Shown one piece after another: positions 44,428 to 56,080 of a stretch of DNA of 64,000 nt. The first letter of the stretch is position 1. Every line of letters begins with the position of its first letter. Origin of the DNA: Carettochelys insculpta (taxonomy: Eukaryota > Chordata > Testudines > Carettochelyidae); the NCBI RefSeq assembly GCF_033958435.1, contig NC_134161.1, positions 10,354,001-10,418,000 of the forward strand, in the 5' to 3' direction. Made by a program: the position numbers and the translations under genes. The notes beneath the pieces were generated by a model, which was not told the DNA's origin, made no database searches, and saw only the letters and a list, made by a program, of their open reading frames with translations.

Positions 44428-46475
44428 CTCTGATCTTCATTGGGGTTTCTAGGCACTAAGCATTACTTGTAATGTTAAATAACGTGGAGGTGTATACTTT
44501 AGTGAATGCTAGATGTGTACACGTTAATATGCATGTGTATCTGCTTGTAGGTGGGGAGACTGTTTGTTTCCACAGATTTATTTATATTGGTGTCTGGACA
44601 GGCGTGCAGGTCTGGGAATGTGCTCTATGGATTTTTATTTGGTCTTCAGGAGTGGGCCTTTAATGGATCCCTCGTAGCTGGGATAATGCGTGGTCTAATT
44701 TCACACATAAAATTAGAATCAGTTCAGTGAACAAACAATATGGAGCTGTTAACACAAAGTGGGAAGAGGGAGGGAAAGAATCATGTTTAACCTTCGTAAA
44801 ATTTCATTTTAAAAAAAAAAAATTCCCCTTTTTAAACTATTTTGCTGGCAGCTCTATGCATCCTGTAACAAATCCTCATGGAGCATAAGTCACCTATCAA
44901 AACAATAAGTGTGCATTTGGCCTCACAGTGAAAATGGGCATGTGAGAGAGGGTGGGGGAGCACACTATGGAGGTGCAATGGAGTAAGTGGAGGCTGGACC
45001 TCAGGAAGGGGCAGCGAAGGTGCAGGGCCTTAGTGAAAGGTGGGCAGTGACCGAGGCAAGGGTGTTCAGTTTTCTGGAATTAAAAATTTGGCAACCCCTG
45101 TTTAATGTCTCCAGTCCAAACCTGACATAAAGCTAGCCCAAAGCACAGCATTAATATTTACAAAATGGCATTGAAGATATTGAATTTACATTGTACCCAC
45201 CCAAAGTATATTTTTAGTGCATATTTTACTGATGGTATTTGTGTTGCAATAGGAAGAGAGTGGAGGAGGAGGGAAACAAAGCTGCTCAGTTTAAATACTC
45301 TGCTGTTGACTGTTGTGCTGCCTGTTTTAGGTGCATGCCCCCTGTAGCACGCTCTTGATCCTTGGGAAACAACCTCTGCCCCCGTTACACCTTCATCTCT
45401 TGGGAGTTTTGAGTTCCTCTTCATGCCCATCTGTATCTTGCCAGGTTTGCCTTCCCCTGGAAGGCAGCACCAGCAAACATATGGTGTGCACAATACCATG
45501 CATGTGAACAAGTTGTTTGCAACAAGGTGCACAGAGACCCGATTGGAGAATGGCTAAGCAGCAGCCCGATGGCATTATTTTACTGCTTGATTATGGAACA
45601 AGCTCAAGCTGAATTTCGGAGTCTAATTTTCAGTTTGCTTGTTTGTCCTTGCTGCACAGGCCCTTTTTCTTTGCTGTTAGGCTAAAAGGCCATGTCCTAA
45701 TACTCCTCACTTTTATGGGCCTTCTGAGACTCCACCTCAGAGCTGAGCCTCCACCTCAGAGCTGAGCCTGAATTTGCAGCTCCTTGATATTTCTATTATG
45801 CGCCAATCCAAAATAAAATTTTGTGTGCTCAAAATATAGAGCTGGATTTTGTGGCATGAGTCCATTGTCAATGTCTTTGTCCACTCCCCCGTAGAAAGTC
45901 TAATCTCCCTCTGCCGCCACCACACACATACGGCCCGTATCATGCATTCTGTGCAGAGATCCCCACAGATCCCTCTCCTAATACGGGTGACTCCCCAGTT
46001 GCTTTTTAAACATGCCCCTCGCTCCCAAAACATCGTCCGCCCTTTCAATGTAACTGGACCTCATGAATTTTTAATAGACTTACAGTTCAGTGAAGCCCTT
46101 ATTACCAGCTGCTTTGGCACAATATCACTAAAGGAGTAGAGTATTTGGAGCTGAGCTCTCCCTGAGGTACCTTGCTGAAAATGATAAAGCCCAGAGACAA
46201 AAAAACCATGGCCTCTTCCCATGGCAGAACCAGCGTTTTTTGAGGAAAGGTGGCAGAGCACAGGCTGGCCTGGCTGGGTTTCCCTTTGTCTGTAGTACTT
46301 TTCGAAGTCTCTTTAGCTCTAGTGAAAGAGTCCCAGCCCTGGAAACTGAAATTGTTTACTACTTACCATAGAGCAGGTACCACCTTCCTGCACTTGTACT
46401 TCTACCCTCCCCTTGTTTTGGAGATGATGTCGTGGAAAGTACATATTCTCAGTGGCTTATTGAAGCAAGGCCTCT
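44428..46475. other. Gene-free stretch with a small tandem duplication
   Basis: A 19-bp unit, ctccacctcagagctgagc, is repeated exactly at 45730-45748 and 45749-45767. A poly-A run lies at 44811-44822. The block about 46030-46240 is repeat-free and might be conserved. Otherwise nothing is recognised. Confidence 0.45.
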
Positions 46476-46919
46476 TTGCTGAGACTGACAATAAGGTGTC
46501 TTTTTAGTGCCATTTATGACTGTGGTGGACACCTGTCGACTGAGGACTGGATGGAGGCCATCAATGTACTTCACATAGGTCTCACGGAGGTAGTTTTCAG
46601 CCACTGCTACGCTAAGCGCATGGTGATGCAGATGGGTGTTTCCACTATCCAGTCCAGAGCCATTCTGGTCCCCATATCGTGTGTAGAGGGGAGTTTTGAA
46701 ACGTTCATGTCTGACCTTTGCTGGCACTTCAACATGGTCTCTGTTCCACCCCAATACGAAACCCCAGTGGTCTCCGGCAAGACTTCCACTGACCGTGCTC
46801 TTAGTTTTGCCTCCATAACTGTTTCAGAGCTCAGATCACTGAGAGGAAGGTGGTTACTAATTAGCCTGAATGGGGTCCGAGCAGATCCAATTCATGGAAG
46901 TGTAGGAAGCTGCACATGA
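46476..46919 (+). other. Unrecognised open region, 147 codons
   Basis: The plus strand is open for 147 codons from 46476, and two minus-strand frames are also long (101 codons at 46449-46754; 69 codons at 46607-46816). The sequence is less AT-rich than its surroundings and contains no recognised repeat. I identify no domain or family in any frame. It could be a relic of a retrocopy, an unlisted transposon or chance. No convincing splice acceptor and donor pair bounds it. I do not call a gene. Confidence 0.2.
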
Positions 46920-48089
46920 AAGCCAGAGAGATGAAAGCAGGTGATGAAGTTGACATGCGAAAAGTTCCAGTCTCACTATAGTGCAGAGCCAGGAGGTGTG
47001 TGCCTGCTATCTATCCCTGTGTATGGGCCCTTGGTATTTGTCAGAGAGAGTGTCAAACTGTCTGAAGTCCATTGAGAGAAGGAGGCTTACATACAAGTCT
47101 GAATGGAACTCTGCAGCATCTTGCTGGTTTTTGGGTGAAGAGAAGTTGTCTTCCTCCCCACTGGGTCTGGAGCCCACCCAGTCTGCCCCTTGGAGCTGGA
47201 TTGGATCAGTGTTTCCCTCTGTGCAAAATGAGGGCAGTCTTTTATCTATAAAGCTGCACAGGGCAGATCTCTGCCCTCTGAGGCAAAGCATGGTCCCTCC
47301 ATTCCCTCTCCATGGTCCTGTGACTCCAGCGGCACAACTGCCTTTCCCAAACTTCTGCCCTGTGTACCCCTCTTGCAAAGTTATGTTTCAGCTCCACCTT
47401 CTGGCTTCCTTGCCCCATGTACAAAACCAGGATGTGTGCAAAGGGGTGTATCTGGGAAGATGAGGGAGAGGGAGGAAATGGCATAGAGAGTGGGCCTTAG
47501 ATAGAAAGGGGGCAAGATCTGACCTGTTCTACGCACCTCCTGCGAAATACTAAGTCTCGCCCTACTTAGATATTTAGGCTGCAGCAACAGCAGGCATGGG
47601 GCATGTGGCGGGGGCGGGGGTGTTCTCAGAAGTAAACAAGTTAAGTGTAGCCCCAGGCCCAACCCAGCCCATTGGATCCCAGTACCCTGGAAGCAGGGGT
47701 GCAGGGAGCCGTTCAACTGAACTGGGAACTATTTCAGGAGAGGAGGTTCTGGAACATGCCCAGCTGGATCTGAATTCCACTCCCAGTCCCCTGTGGCTGA
47801 ATGCCCCCCAGCCCCAGACTCCCAGAGGAAGGATTGGACCCAGATGCAGCCTATCTGCAAGCAGCCCCAGAGAGGCACCCCTACCCCACCTCCCCAGTTC
47901 TCTCAGCCTTTGGTGACATGCTGAGCTGGAGGTGCATCCTCTGACTGCTGGCCACTGTGAACTCTGTGGGAGAGGCTGAGCCAGGGGCATGGAGGAGCAG
48001 GAACCAACTCTTCTAGGGGACAGCTGGGAGAATTCTCAGGCTCGGTCCCTGCCTGGCAGGGAGAAGTGCCCCCTGCCCCAGTGGAATAA
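46920..48089. other. Unrecognised sequence, increasingly GC-rich
   Basis: No exon recognised. From about 47590 the GC content rises, with many overlapping frames on both strands that carry no domains. It leads into the CpG-richer segment at 48090. Confidence 0.45.
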
Positions 48090-48484
48090 ATTGGTACCGA
48101 CCATTAGCAGTGTGGGCCCTCCTCTGAGGGGGAGGGGGGCTGTCTGCTGCTTCTCCCCCCCACCCCAGCACACACACAGCCGCGCTGCAGAGAGCCAAAC
48201 CTGGGGAAGCGGAGCGCGCAGCAGCCAGCAGCTGGAGGGGGGTCGCTCTGCTGTCATCTGCCTTGGGTGAAGCGGGAGGTGGAGAGGGGGCTCTCGGCTG
48301 GTGCTTGGATTAAACCCGACCCCAGACAAAGAAGGCAGAGGAGGAGAGGAGTTGCAGGGGGGGCGTATGCGAGAGAAAGGAACCGCTCTCAATCGTGCCT
48401 CTGTTCCCAAGGATTAAGGAATGAATGGGAGCTGCTTCCCAGCTCGCTGTGCAGAGAGGCGGTGATTCAGGCTGCCAGGATAAG
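48090..48484 (+). promoter_or_regulatory. Candidate CpG-rich promoter and first exon
   Basis: CpG dinucleotides cluster here (for example 'cacagccgcgctgcagagag', 'aagcggagcgcgcagcagcc', 'ggggcgtatgcgagagaaag') against a CpG-poor background, and the segment shows no transposon ends. It finishes at 'ctgccaggataag' followed by gtaact at 48485, a good 5' splice donor. This is what a TATA-less vertebrate promoter with a non-coding or mostly non-coding first exon looks like. A short frame from ATG at 48425 stays open through the donor, but I recognise no protein. A second donor-like 'gggtaagg' lies near 48630. The minus strand cannot be excluded as the transcribed strand. No gene name can be given. 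Confidence 0.35.
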
Positions 48485-51400
48485 GTAACTCCCTCTGCCT
48501 GGGCTTGCATGGCTGAGCTGGACAGAGTTCCTTTGTGCACCGCGGTCAGCAGCTGGGCTGGGTGTGCGGGGATGGGGCAAGCTGCAAATCCTGGGATTCT
48601 CCAGCTGCCTTTGGATCGTGCAGCATGGGGGTAAGGCTGCCTGTTGTGCAGGGGTGCTGCGGGATGCCAGCCCAGCTCGGGGAGCCAGCGTCTCCCAAGC
48701 ACCAGGGGACATTGCTGGGAAGCTGAGAATCGGCTCCTGGTTTTGCCAGGCTGCGCCTCTGTTGGCACACCTGCTTCTGTAGTGCTGTGCCTGGCTGGGG
48801 AGGTCGAAGGGGAGTGCAGCGGGCTAAGCCTCTCTCAGCCCCTGTCTGTAGTGACAGAGGGTGTTAGATACAGCCGGGAGAGGAAGCCGGGTCAATGGGA
48901 CCATCCTTTGGCTCTTTCCTTAGTCCTGCGCTTCCTCTTAAATGCAGGGTGGGGAGATGTGGGGGATCCCTTTCTTTCTTGCTGGCTCTGGTGTGAGCCA
49001 ACTTCTGGACTGGCCACAAGGAAGAGCTTCCAGGGCTCATTTCCTTGGATGAAGAGGTGGGGAAGGGCGCTATTGAAGCTGCGCAGGGCAAGTTATGTTT
49101 GGGGACAAGGAAGAAGGGTGTCTGAATGCGGGGGAAGCCTGAGAATGGATAAATAGATCTGTCTTTTTCCTTTGGGCCACTGTCTCTGTGTGACTCATTT
49201 TCCAAGTCCTCGCTCCTGGAAGTCGTATTTCATCTCCAGCAGAGCAGAAAGTGCAACTTGAAATAGCAGCGGGGGTGGAGAAGGGGGAGGGGGTGACTCA
49301 GTCCAGCCCCTTGTAGGAGAAGCAGTAAAAAGAGGATAACGTTTGTGGGTCTAAAACGGGCTGGACACAAGCCTGAGAGCTCCACGTTTTGTTTGAGAGT
49401 CCCTAAACGGATTTGCTGTGCAGAAATTATTGTGGCAGCAAGGGGTACCTAATGTGGGCTGCCGCCCTGTTCAGTGTAGTAGATTCCTGTTTGGGAGGGG
49501 AGTGTGTCTCGCACATGATTTGATACTGGGGGCCCCAGCATAGTGTGTGTGATATTTCACCAACTTGGAATTGGTTTTGATTGCTTTAATTGATTCCAGG
49601 CAAAAGCAGAGAGCTAAGGTCCAACACTGTTTAGACTGAAAAGGACCATACCAGCATATTGTATAAATCGGTAATCTCTTATATCTGTGCAGTGAGCATC
49701 ACCAGCTTGTGTAAATGCAGGAGTTCTGTGTAAATTTGAGGCTAGGATGTGATAAATGTACAGGGACTAATCTACTCACACAAGTAGGTTCTTTTAAGCG
49801 ACTGGATCAGATCTTTTCTGCTTTGTTCATGAAAATAATTCCATTTACTTGGTGGTGGAATGAGTGAGGTAGATAAGATTTGCTTCAGGGATTGTATGCG
49901 TAAAGATGACTTACGTGAGTAAGCATTGGCCGTGTTGGGCCCAAAGGGCCTGGAGGAAATCCTCCGAGAAAAAGCTTCTTACAACTACTCTAGCAACCCC
50001 GCTTTTCAACATGAATGAGTTAAAGCGACTGGCTAGTGGCTCTGGTTTATCCAACATAATGCCTAGGTCAGGGTCATTCAACAAACAGATGCAAATTAAA
50101 CCTGCTTGGGCACTGCTCAGTGAAAATGGAGCTTCCAACATCCGGGAGGAAGAGGGTATGGCAATGAAAGGGTTAAAGACTTTGTCTGTGCAAATGAAAC
50201 AATTACACTGTAAGGGTCCAGTGCTCGATTTGGACTGAGGGCCTGGGAAGCAGTCATTGGAGGTTCTGAACTATTGGCTAAAGCTAAAGCAGACCTGTCG
50301 TTTTCTTTTCATCTTATGCACCTTGAATGCTGATTATTGTGTGAACACAAGTGTGTGTCTCTACGTGCACAAGTATAAAGTCATGCCATGGCTGGTAGCT
50401 CAGAGCACTTTCCCCATCCAGTTGAGTTACAAAAGTAGAAATCTGTAATTGAATGCCATCAGACCTTTGGTACTAGTGGTGTGAATTGGCATTGTTAGCT
50501 AATGAGAGCCGGCTTCCACAATACCAGGCTATGAGGGCAAGGCTGACACACGCTGGGCTGTGAATACATAGATTCTCATACACTTGGTTTGCTGGCGCAT
50601 CCATTCCTTTCCATGTGAGGTGTCCAGGTGAGCACTTATTGCCAGTAGGGGAACTACAGGTCTTATAAGGGCCTGAGAATAGGTTTCCCAGGGCCTGATA
50701 GAAAGCTCACAGAAGTCTATTGAAAACTTGCCATTGTTTTTTTTGCCTCAGGCCCTTTGTGTAGCAAAGGGGACAGGAACAGAAGGCACCTACAATTCCT
50801 AATTCAAACAAAGAGAAGCTCCCATCAGCATGAAGAAGGGTACACGTAAAGTGGTATCTGTGCAGGAACATTTGGGGTTCAAGCAGCATTTCTTATAACC
50901 TCCCAGAGTGGTGGTAAAGATCCTCTCCTCTTCAGCTTCTGCCTGCTGGGGGGCTGGGAGGATATGTGTGATGTCTCTTTGTGCTTAAGCAGTCTCAACG
51001 TAAAAATTGCAATTCTCTATCATTAGTCTTGCACCATTCCCCAGCCTATGCAGGTGACCAATACCAGGATGGGAAGTGGTATTCCTGTCCCCAAAAGTCC
51101 ATGCGCAGGAGAATTCCCAGCCCTTGGGATAGTCCCCTACATTTTGTGCACCTAAGGACTGATCCAGTGGTTTGGTTCTGTTATTGACCAGTCTTCCTCA
51201 GGTAAGACTCCCATTGGCTACTGTGGGCTCAGGTGTCTGACGCTCTCTCCTTTAGCAAGCAATCCTCTGTACCGTGCTTTGTCCTCCTGCCTCTATACCC
51301 TGCCTTCACCTCAGTGCTGGTCCGTTTTGCCTTTGTCTTTTGAGCAGAGGCTACAAGCTCTTTGGGACGAAGAGAGCATCTCACGCCCCCTGCAAAGGCC

Positions 51401-52098
51401 CTTTATGGCACAGCAAAAGCAATGATTATTTGTGACAAATAGTAGCAATAACTGTGGAGAGCTGCAGTTCCCATAATGACTGATGCAACTCCCTTGTGGG
51501 GAGAGGAGAGAGAGTGTGACACAGGGATCAACTGGGGTTTTTCAGGCATATTTACATTGTGGAGAGCTGGCTGTTAAACAGAGAGGGAAATGGATTTTTC
51601 TCACCTCTCCTTTCAATCCTCATTTTAATTGCATGAAAGCAACAGCAGAAGCCTAGAGAGGGGGTTTGCGTGGAAGGCACAGTAGGGCAAGTATTGCATT
51701 CTGAGGACCTCTTGGTATTTTTTATTTATTCTGGACCTTTTGCAAGGCCCTTGTGCTCTGTTACTCCTGTGCCTAGCCTGCCAGCTCAAGAGAAGCTGGA
51801 CAAAAGCCATTTTCTCTCCCAAAGCCTGTGGTTGATAAGTTAAAATTGGAGTGCAGCAAAGGTGCAATATAGGAGTTCACACTGTGTTGCTGCCCATTTG
51901 TCCTGTCGTTATGAATCAAGTCCCAGAGCCTGGCTGGATTTCAGGGTTTCTTTTCCTAAGGACTTGCCAAAGGTCTTTCCCTTTGTCCCCTTACTGCTCC
52001 TTTTGGGCACTTCATCCCTCTGCATCCTTTTCTTTCAGGGTAAAGGCCTGTGAGGCTTTCTCTCTGCACCTCTTCATCCAGCCCCTGCTTCACCCAAT
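48485..52098. other. Gene-free stretch, possible intron
   Basis: If the candidate first exon is real, this would be the start of its intron. No other exon or mobile element is recognised, except a weak MIR-like tail at 51320-51440. Frames at 48310-49205 on both strands are GC-rich chance frames. Confidence 0.35.
51320..51440 (+). repeat. Weak SINE-like 3' segment
   Basis: 'gcagaggctacaagctcttt' and 'gggacgaagagagcatctca' resemble the 'tgtaagctctttggggcagg' part found near the 3' end of several ancient amniote SINEs. It is short and diverged. Confidence 0.35.
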
Positions 52099-52303
52099 CA
52101 CAGAGAGGTAGCTGTGTTAGTTTGTATCTTCACAAAGCAAAAAAGCAGTCCTCTAGAACTTTGAAGACTAATTAAATGTGTTGGGTGACAAGCTTTTGTG
52201 GAGCTTACCCACTTCTTCAGATCTGAAGAAGATGGGTCTGCCCCATGAAAGCTCATCACCGAATAAATTATTTGGTTAGTCTTCAAAGTACTACATTCTT
52301 GCT
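52099..52303. repeat. Palindromic element with leading tail
   Basis: The tail 'cagagaggtagctgtgttag' precedes a hairpin. The left arm 'agcagtcctctagaactttg', 'aagactaattaaatgtgttg', 'cttacccacttcttcagatc' is the complement of the right arm 'gaagaagatgggtctgcccc', 'atgaaagctcatcaccgaat', 'gttagtcttcaaagtactac'. Same family as the hairpin at 58959-59209, in the same orientation. Confidence 0.75.
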
Positions 52304-52439
52304 TTTTTGTTTTCCTTCACACAATATCAGGCATTGCCATGGAAGTCAGAGGGGGCTAAACTAGTTACAGGAGTCTTGCATTTGAAGGGGTTGTATAATA
52401 ACACGGAAAAGGTCCATTACGGAGGTCAGGCAAGTGGCT

Positions 52440-52561
52440 GATGAGTAGCCTGGTTTTCTTGTAACTGCAGGATCTTCCTGCTCAACACTGGCTACTATTA
52501 GAGACAGGTTACTGGACTAGATGGGGCATTGGTCTGATCTAGCGTGGCTATTTTTGTGTTC
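52440..52561 (+). mobile_element. CR1 LINE 3' tail fragment
   Basis: 'actggctactattagagaca', 'ggttactggactagatgggg' and 'cattggtctgatctagcgtg' are the end of a CR1 3' UTR of the same subfamily as 40528-42059, finishing near 'tatttttgtgttcc'. No coding part remains. Confidence 0.75.
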
Positions 52562-52768
52562 CAGCAGATGCTGGAGCGGGTAGCATATGCAGAGAGGGTT
52601 CGAACTGCCAGCGATGCAAGAGCATCTGGCAGGGCTTCCATCTTGAGCTGTGAGTCTGCTGGAGAAATATTCTCTCCCTCGGATCCCCTTTCCTTGTAAC
52701 ATGTGCAGTTTGTCTCTCTGCACAGACTCTGAATCCATTATGTGTCTCTGCTCCCCCTTGTCCCTTAA

Positions 52769-52970
52769 CTGGTGTTGCCTGTAAACTGAGTACTTGGGTG
52801 GGCACCCAGAAGACATTCGAGTGCCATGCAGCTGGTTAGCAACATGCCTGCAGCACCCAGAGCAGCTTGGTTTTTTTTCCCTCCAAGTGGTGGTGCCCAT
52901 CTGCATAAGCAGTGGTGCACATAAAATTTATTTGTGCTCCTGGATGGAAAAAAATAGAGGGAACACTGTT
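52769..52970. mobile_element. hAT-type MITE (GTTCCCTNTAA family)
   Basis: Begins TGGTGTTGCCTGTAAACTGA and ends 'atagagggaacactg'. The interior includes 'gtgccatgcagctggttagc' and 'agcagtggtgcacataaaat', shared with the copy at 22972. Flanks CCCTTAAC and TTCCTAAC differ only by transitions at three of eight positions, consistent with an aged duplication. Confidence 0.75.
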
Positions 52971-53179
52971 CCTAACTCCCAGCGATCAGGCTTCCAGAGT
53001 ATCAATCTAGAACAGTTTGATCTTTGCCAAACATCCCAAAGCATCTAGGTCTAATTCATCCTCTGAACTGAACAGGATTTTTTTCTTGAGCCAAAATTGA
53101 ACAGTGGGGCCTATCACAGTACCATTATAGTGCTTTGCCTTAGCTGATGACTCTACCTCCTCCACATCCCTTAGGGGAA

Positions 53180-54385
53180 GCTACACACTCTGAGGGTATT
53201 GAGGCACTGTTAGCCGGGGGCCTGGTAATGTGCGGTGAGGTACTCCCCTCGGTCCTAAGCAACCCAGTTTTTTACTGTTAGAGGAGGCAGCTCCTAGCAC
53301 ACTCACCCACGGCCAGGCTGTAGTAACCAAACGGTTAAAGTTCTTTTGTTGTGCCGGCTGTGTTGCAGTGACAAAAGGGTTAACAAAATGGTTAGGCTCA
53401 GAGCTTAACTAGTTACAAGTTTATTTAAGCTACAGTTATAAGAGTGTGGTTACAAAAGGCTATTGTTTACTTCTTATATGCTAGAAAAGTACAGGTGTTA
53501 CCAAGTTACGTTACAATCCAATACAAAGATATCTGTTACCATCTAACACAATGATATCTTGGCACAATGACATCTAGTTACAGAGCTCTAATTCTCTAGC
53601 TGTGCACAAAAAAGTCAGAGACCTAGCATGGGTGTATCTTACCCTCTCTGCGTCTCTCAATACCAGCGTAGCCAAGCTGGATCGGTCACTCAATTCCGCG
53701 GAAAGACAAATACGAGGTTGGGCGTCCCCAGTTGTGGACCTCGGGAGGCAATCACCTGACCCGACCAGCAGGTAGTTGGTGGAGATGCACTCAAAGTTAG
53801 AATTCTGCTGGGCCCATCTTTTATACCCCTTTTGGGTTACGTATTCTCTTTCTTATCTGTGGTGCCAGATCATACTGGTCTGTCTTTGTGACGCCAGTTT
53901 GTTACAAGGGCATTTCTACTTAGTTTGCACTTGTAAGACAAGAGATAAGCAATTTGAGAGTACAGGACATTCTTTTGTGCGGGCGGGGCACGTCCCCTTC
54001 TGGGTGATTGTGTGTGCGCATCATATTGATCAATGCCAGCTGGGGTGATTTCTGAGGGTCCCCCCCCCTCTCATGTTGACAGTCTGGCCTGTTAGCCTTC
54101 CAGCTGTACTTTCTGCTTCTCAGGGTCACGATAAGCTAGCATATCTGGGCCTCAATGAGGGCATCAAAGACTGTGCTGTCAGCAGCCATTTCCGTGCCCT
54201 GTGTGCTCCTCAGTGGGGGGGGCAACGAGCAAGCTGGCTTGTAAGGGGGAGACTTTGTCTGGCTACAGGCACAGAGTGATGGAGTGACTTGGATCAGGTC
54301 ACACAGGAAGTGACATAGCTGGGAGCTGAACCCAGTTCTCCTGTGTTCCTATCCTCTGCTCTAAACACAAGACCAGCCTTTGCTC
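53180..54385 (-). repeat. MIR-like SINE split by a solo LTR, minus strand
   Basis: Left of the LTR the sequence ends 'ctgagggtattgaggcac'. Right of it, after the duplicated GGCAC, it continues 'agagtgatggagtgacttgg', 'atcaggtcacacaggaagtg' and 'acatagctgggagctgaacc'. Joined, this is the complement of a MIR core (the ctgaggcacagagag part, then the 'gtgacttg' part). The split is explained exactly by the LTR insertion. The coordinates given include the inserted LTR. Confidence 0.75.
53208..54267 (-). mobile_element. Solo LTR, 1,060 bp, minus orientation
   Basis: The ends are TGTTAGCC at the left and, inverted, TGTAGCC at the right. A perfect 5-bp target duplication GGCAC flanks it (53203-53207 and 54268-54272). 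The minus strand has TATAAAAG (complement of 53818-53825) and, about 395 bp downstream on that strand, AATAAA (complement of 53420-53425), the usual order of LTR promoter and polyadenylation signal. No internal retroviral sequence adjoins, so one LTR remains after recombination. It interrupts a MIR-like SINE. I cannot name the family. Confidence 0.88.
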
Positions 54386-55205
54386 TCCCTTTTAATTCAT
54401 GTGCAATAACATTATGCTTCGCTCCCTCCTTTGGCAGGGTAATAATAATTCTGCATCCCGGCCAATGCAGCATTATTCCTTATGCATCCTGTCCAATCTA
54501 CATTTGAAATGTGCCAGGCAAGGGGGATTTGAAGCCTTCCCTGGGGTGATTCTTCATCCAGTTCCCAGACCTCATTTGCGGGAAATGTTTTTCCAACTGT
54601 CAGCCTAAATCATATCCATTTCTTGAAAGCGAACGCCGCTCTATACAGTGTAGAGGCAGAGGTCTGTGGAATTTGCCAACTCACATACAAGCATCTGGGA
54701 TATTTAAAGGAGCTTGCTAACTTACAAGCACTGCTGCAGTAGAATGGATTCTAATCTCATACTTCTGAGCATCATCTGAATGTGGCAAGTCTTTTCTTGG
54801 ATTGTACAGCTGGATGAGGGAGGAGCATCTGAGAAACATCAGGTATTGGCCACTGCTGGAGGCAGGATGCCACATGAGCTAGCCCAGTGGTTTGATTCCA
54901 AAATGCAAATCCTGGCGCTTAGTAACGCCTAGGATTCTTGCTCTTTCTAATGGGCTCTCTCTGCCCTATTCTTGACTGAGCCTATCCTGGCCATTTGGGA
55001 TCTACATAAAGGTTCTGTAATAAGGAATTCAGCAAAGGTGGTTTCTCATGGACACGATGACCCTGGTACTCTGTGATAGCAGAGATTGGAAAGGAGCTGC
55101 TCATTCTCTGAAGTCCCTTGCCCAGTTTCTCCTCACCCCATCTCCAGAGCCAGATGTGGTACCTGGCACCCCCAGGTTCTGAGCCCCAGAACCTTTGCTG
55201 ACCAG
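54386..55205. other. Gene-free stretch, possible conserved non-coding sequence
   Basis: About 54395-54740 lacks repeat signatures and holds words such as 'gcaataacattatgcttcgc' and 'cctaaatcatatccatttct'. It could be conserved regulatory DNA; this is impression only. No exon recognised. Confidence 0.35.
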
Positions 55206-55207
55206 GG

Positions 55208-55250
55208 CTGTGTGTGTGTGTGTGTGTGTGAGAGAGACAGAGAGAGAGAG

Positions 55251-55302
<52 letters not shown>

Positions 55303-55304
55303 TG
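55208..55304. repeat. Compound (TG)n/(AG)n microsatellite
   Basis: Order: about 11 TG units, then an AG-rich run with one CA interruption, then about 13 GT units, then about 11 AG units ending at 'agtgtcag'. The TG-then-AG block therefore occurs twice in tandem, so it looks like a duplicated compound microsatellite. A chance frame through it reads as a Cys-Val run followed by Arg-Glu and has no meaning. Confidence 0.95.
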
Positions 55305-55894
55305 TCAGTACACCAGGTCCCTCCAGTCTATAGGATAGTTAGGCTTCTCACAGTGGCTGCCCCAAGTACATAATGTCTCTGTGCTAAAATGTTCACCAGG
55401 GTATGAATCATGTACACACAATGGATTTTGAACTAAATCCACAGCAGCCCACTGCTTCCACCCAGAGGAACTTCTGTGCCCAGTAGTTAGGTGTCACACC
55501 TTCATATCCCTGGTCAGACAAGCCTGCGTATTGTTCCATGCGTGCCTAGTTTAGATTCTGATGTTAAGTGGAGGGACTATTTTTCCTCCCACAGGTTCTA
55601 ACTTGCTCTTAAATGGTTGCACAAAATTCCCTCAGGCACAACACTTCTCCTGGAGCTGTGCACGGTCACTGCACCCCTTTTAGAGGCATCAGGAACCAGG
55701 GCCCCTGATAGCCACACCTGTGAGAGCTGCATTACCCACTTACTGGGACAATGTTTTCAAATCAGTTTTGAAAGGGAGATGAGGAAACATGAGATGGTGG
55801 AGGCAGCAAGTACCTAGTGGCTACCCAAAGGCACCAGCAGGGGTCCTGGGTTCTGCTGCCTCCTGACATTGTGCCGACCTCTTCCGGGTCCTGT
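55305..55894. other. Unrecognised non-coding sequence
   Basis: No repeat or exon recognised. Confidence 0.5.
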
Positions 55895-56080
55895 GGGTGA
55901 GCGTCGGGTTTGCACCTCCTGTGTCACTGACTTATTATGTGGTCTTGGACAGGTAACTTTTTTCTTCCTACCTCAGTTTCCTAATATATAAAATGTGGAT
56001 ATTCTCATAAATTGGGGGTAAGGAGAATTGATGTAATGTTTGTATACCATCTGAAAGCCTCATATGAAAGAGATCCTAGA
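55895..56080 (+). repeat. MIR-like SINE
   Basis: 'tgtgtcactgacttattatg', 'tggtcttggacaggtaactt', 'cctacctcagtttcctaata' and 'tataaaatgtggatattctc' follow the MIR order closely. The 3' part degrades after 56040. Confidence 0.75.

Noticed and set aside
48310..48768. 152-codon minus-strand frame over the CpG-rich segment
   Set aside because: No domain is visible, and GC-rich sequence gives long frames by chance; I kept only the promoter/first-exon possibility.
55086..55283. 65-codon frame ending in a Cys-Val repeat
   Set aside because: The tail is simply the TG/AG microsatellite translated.
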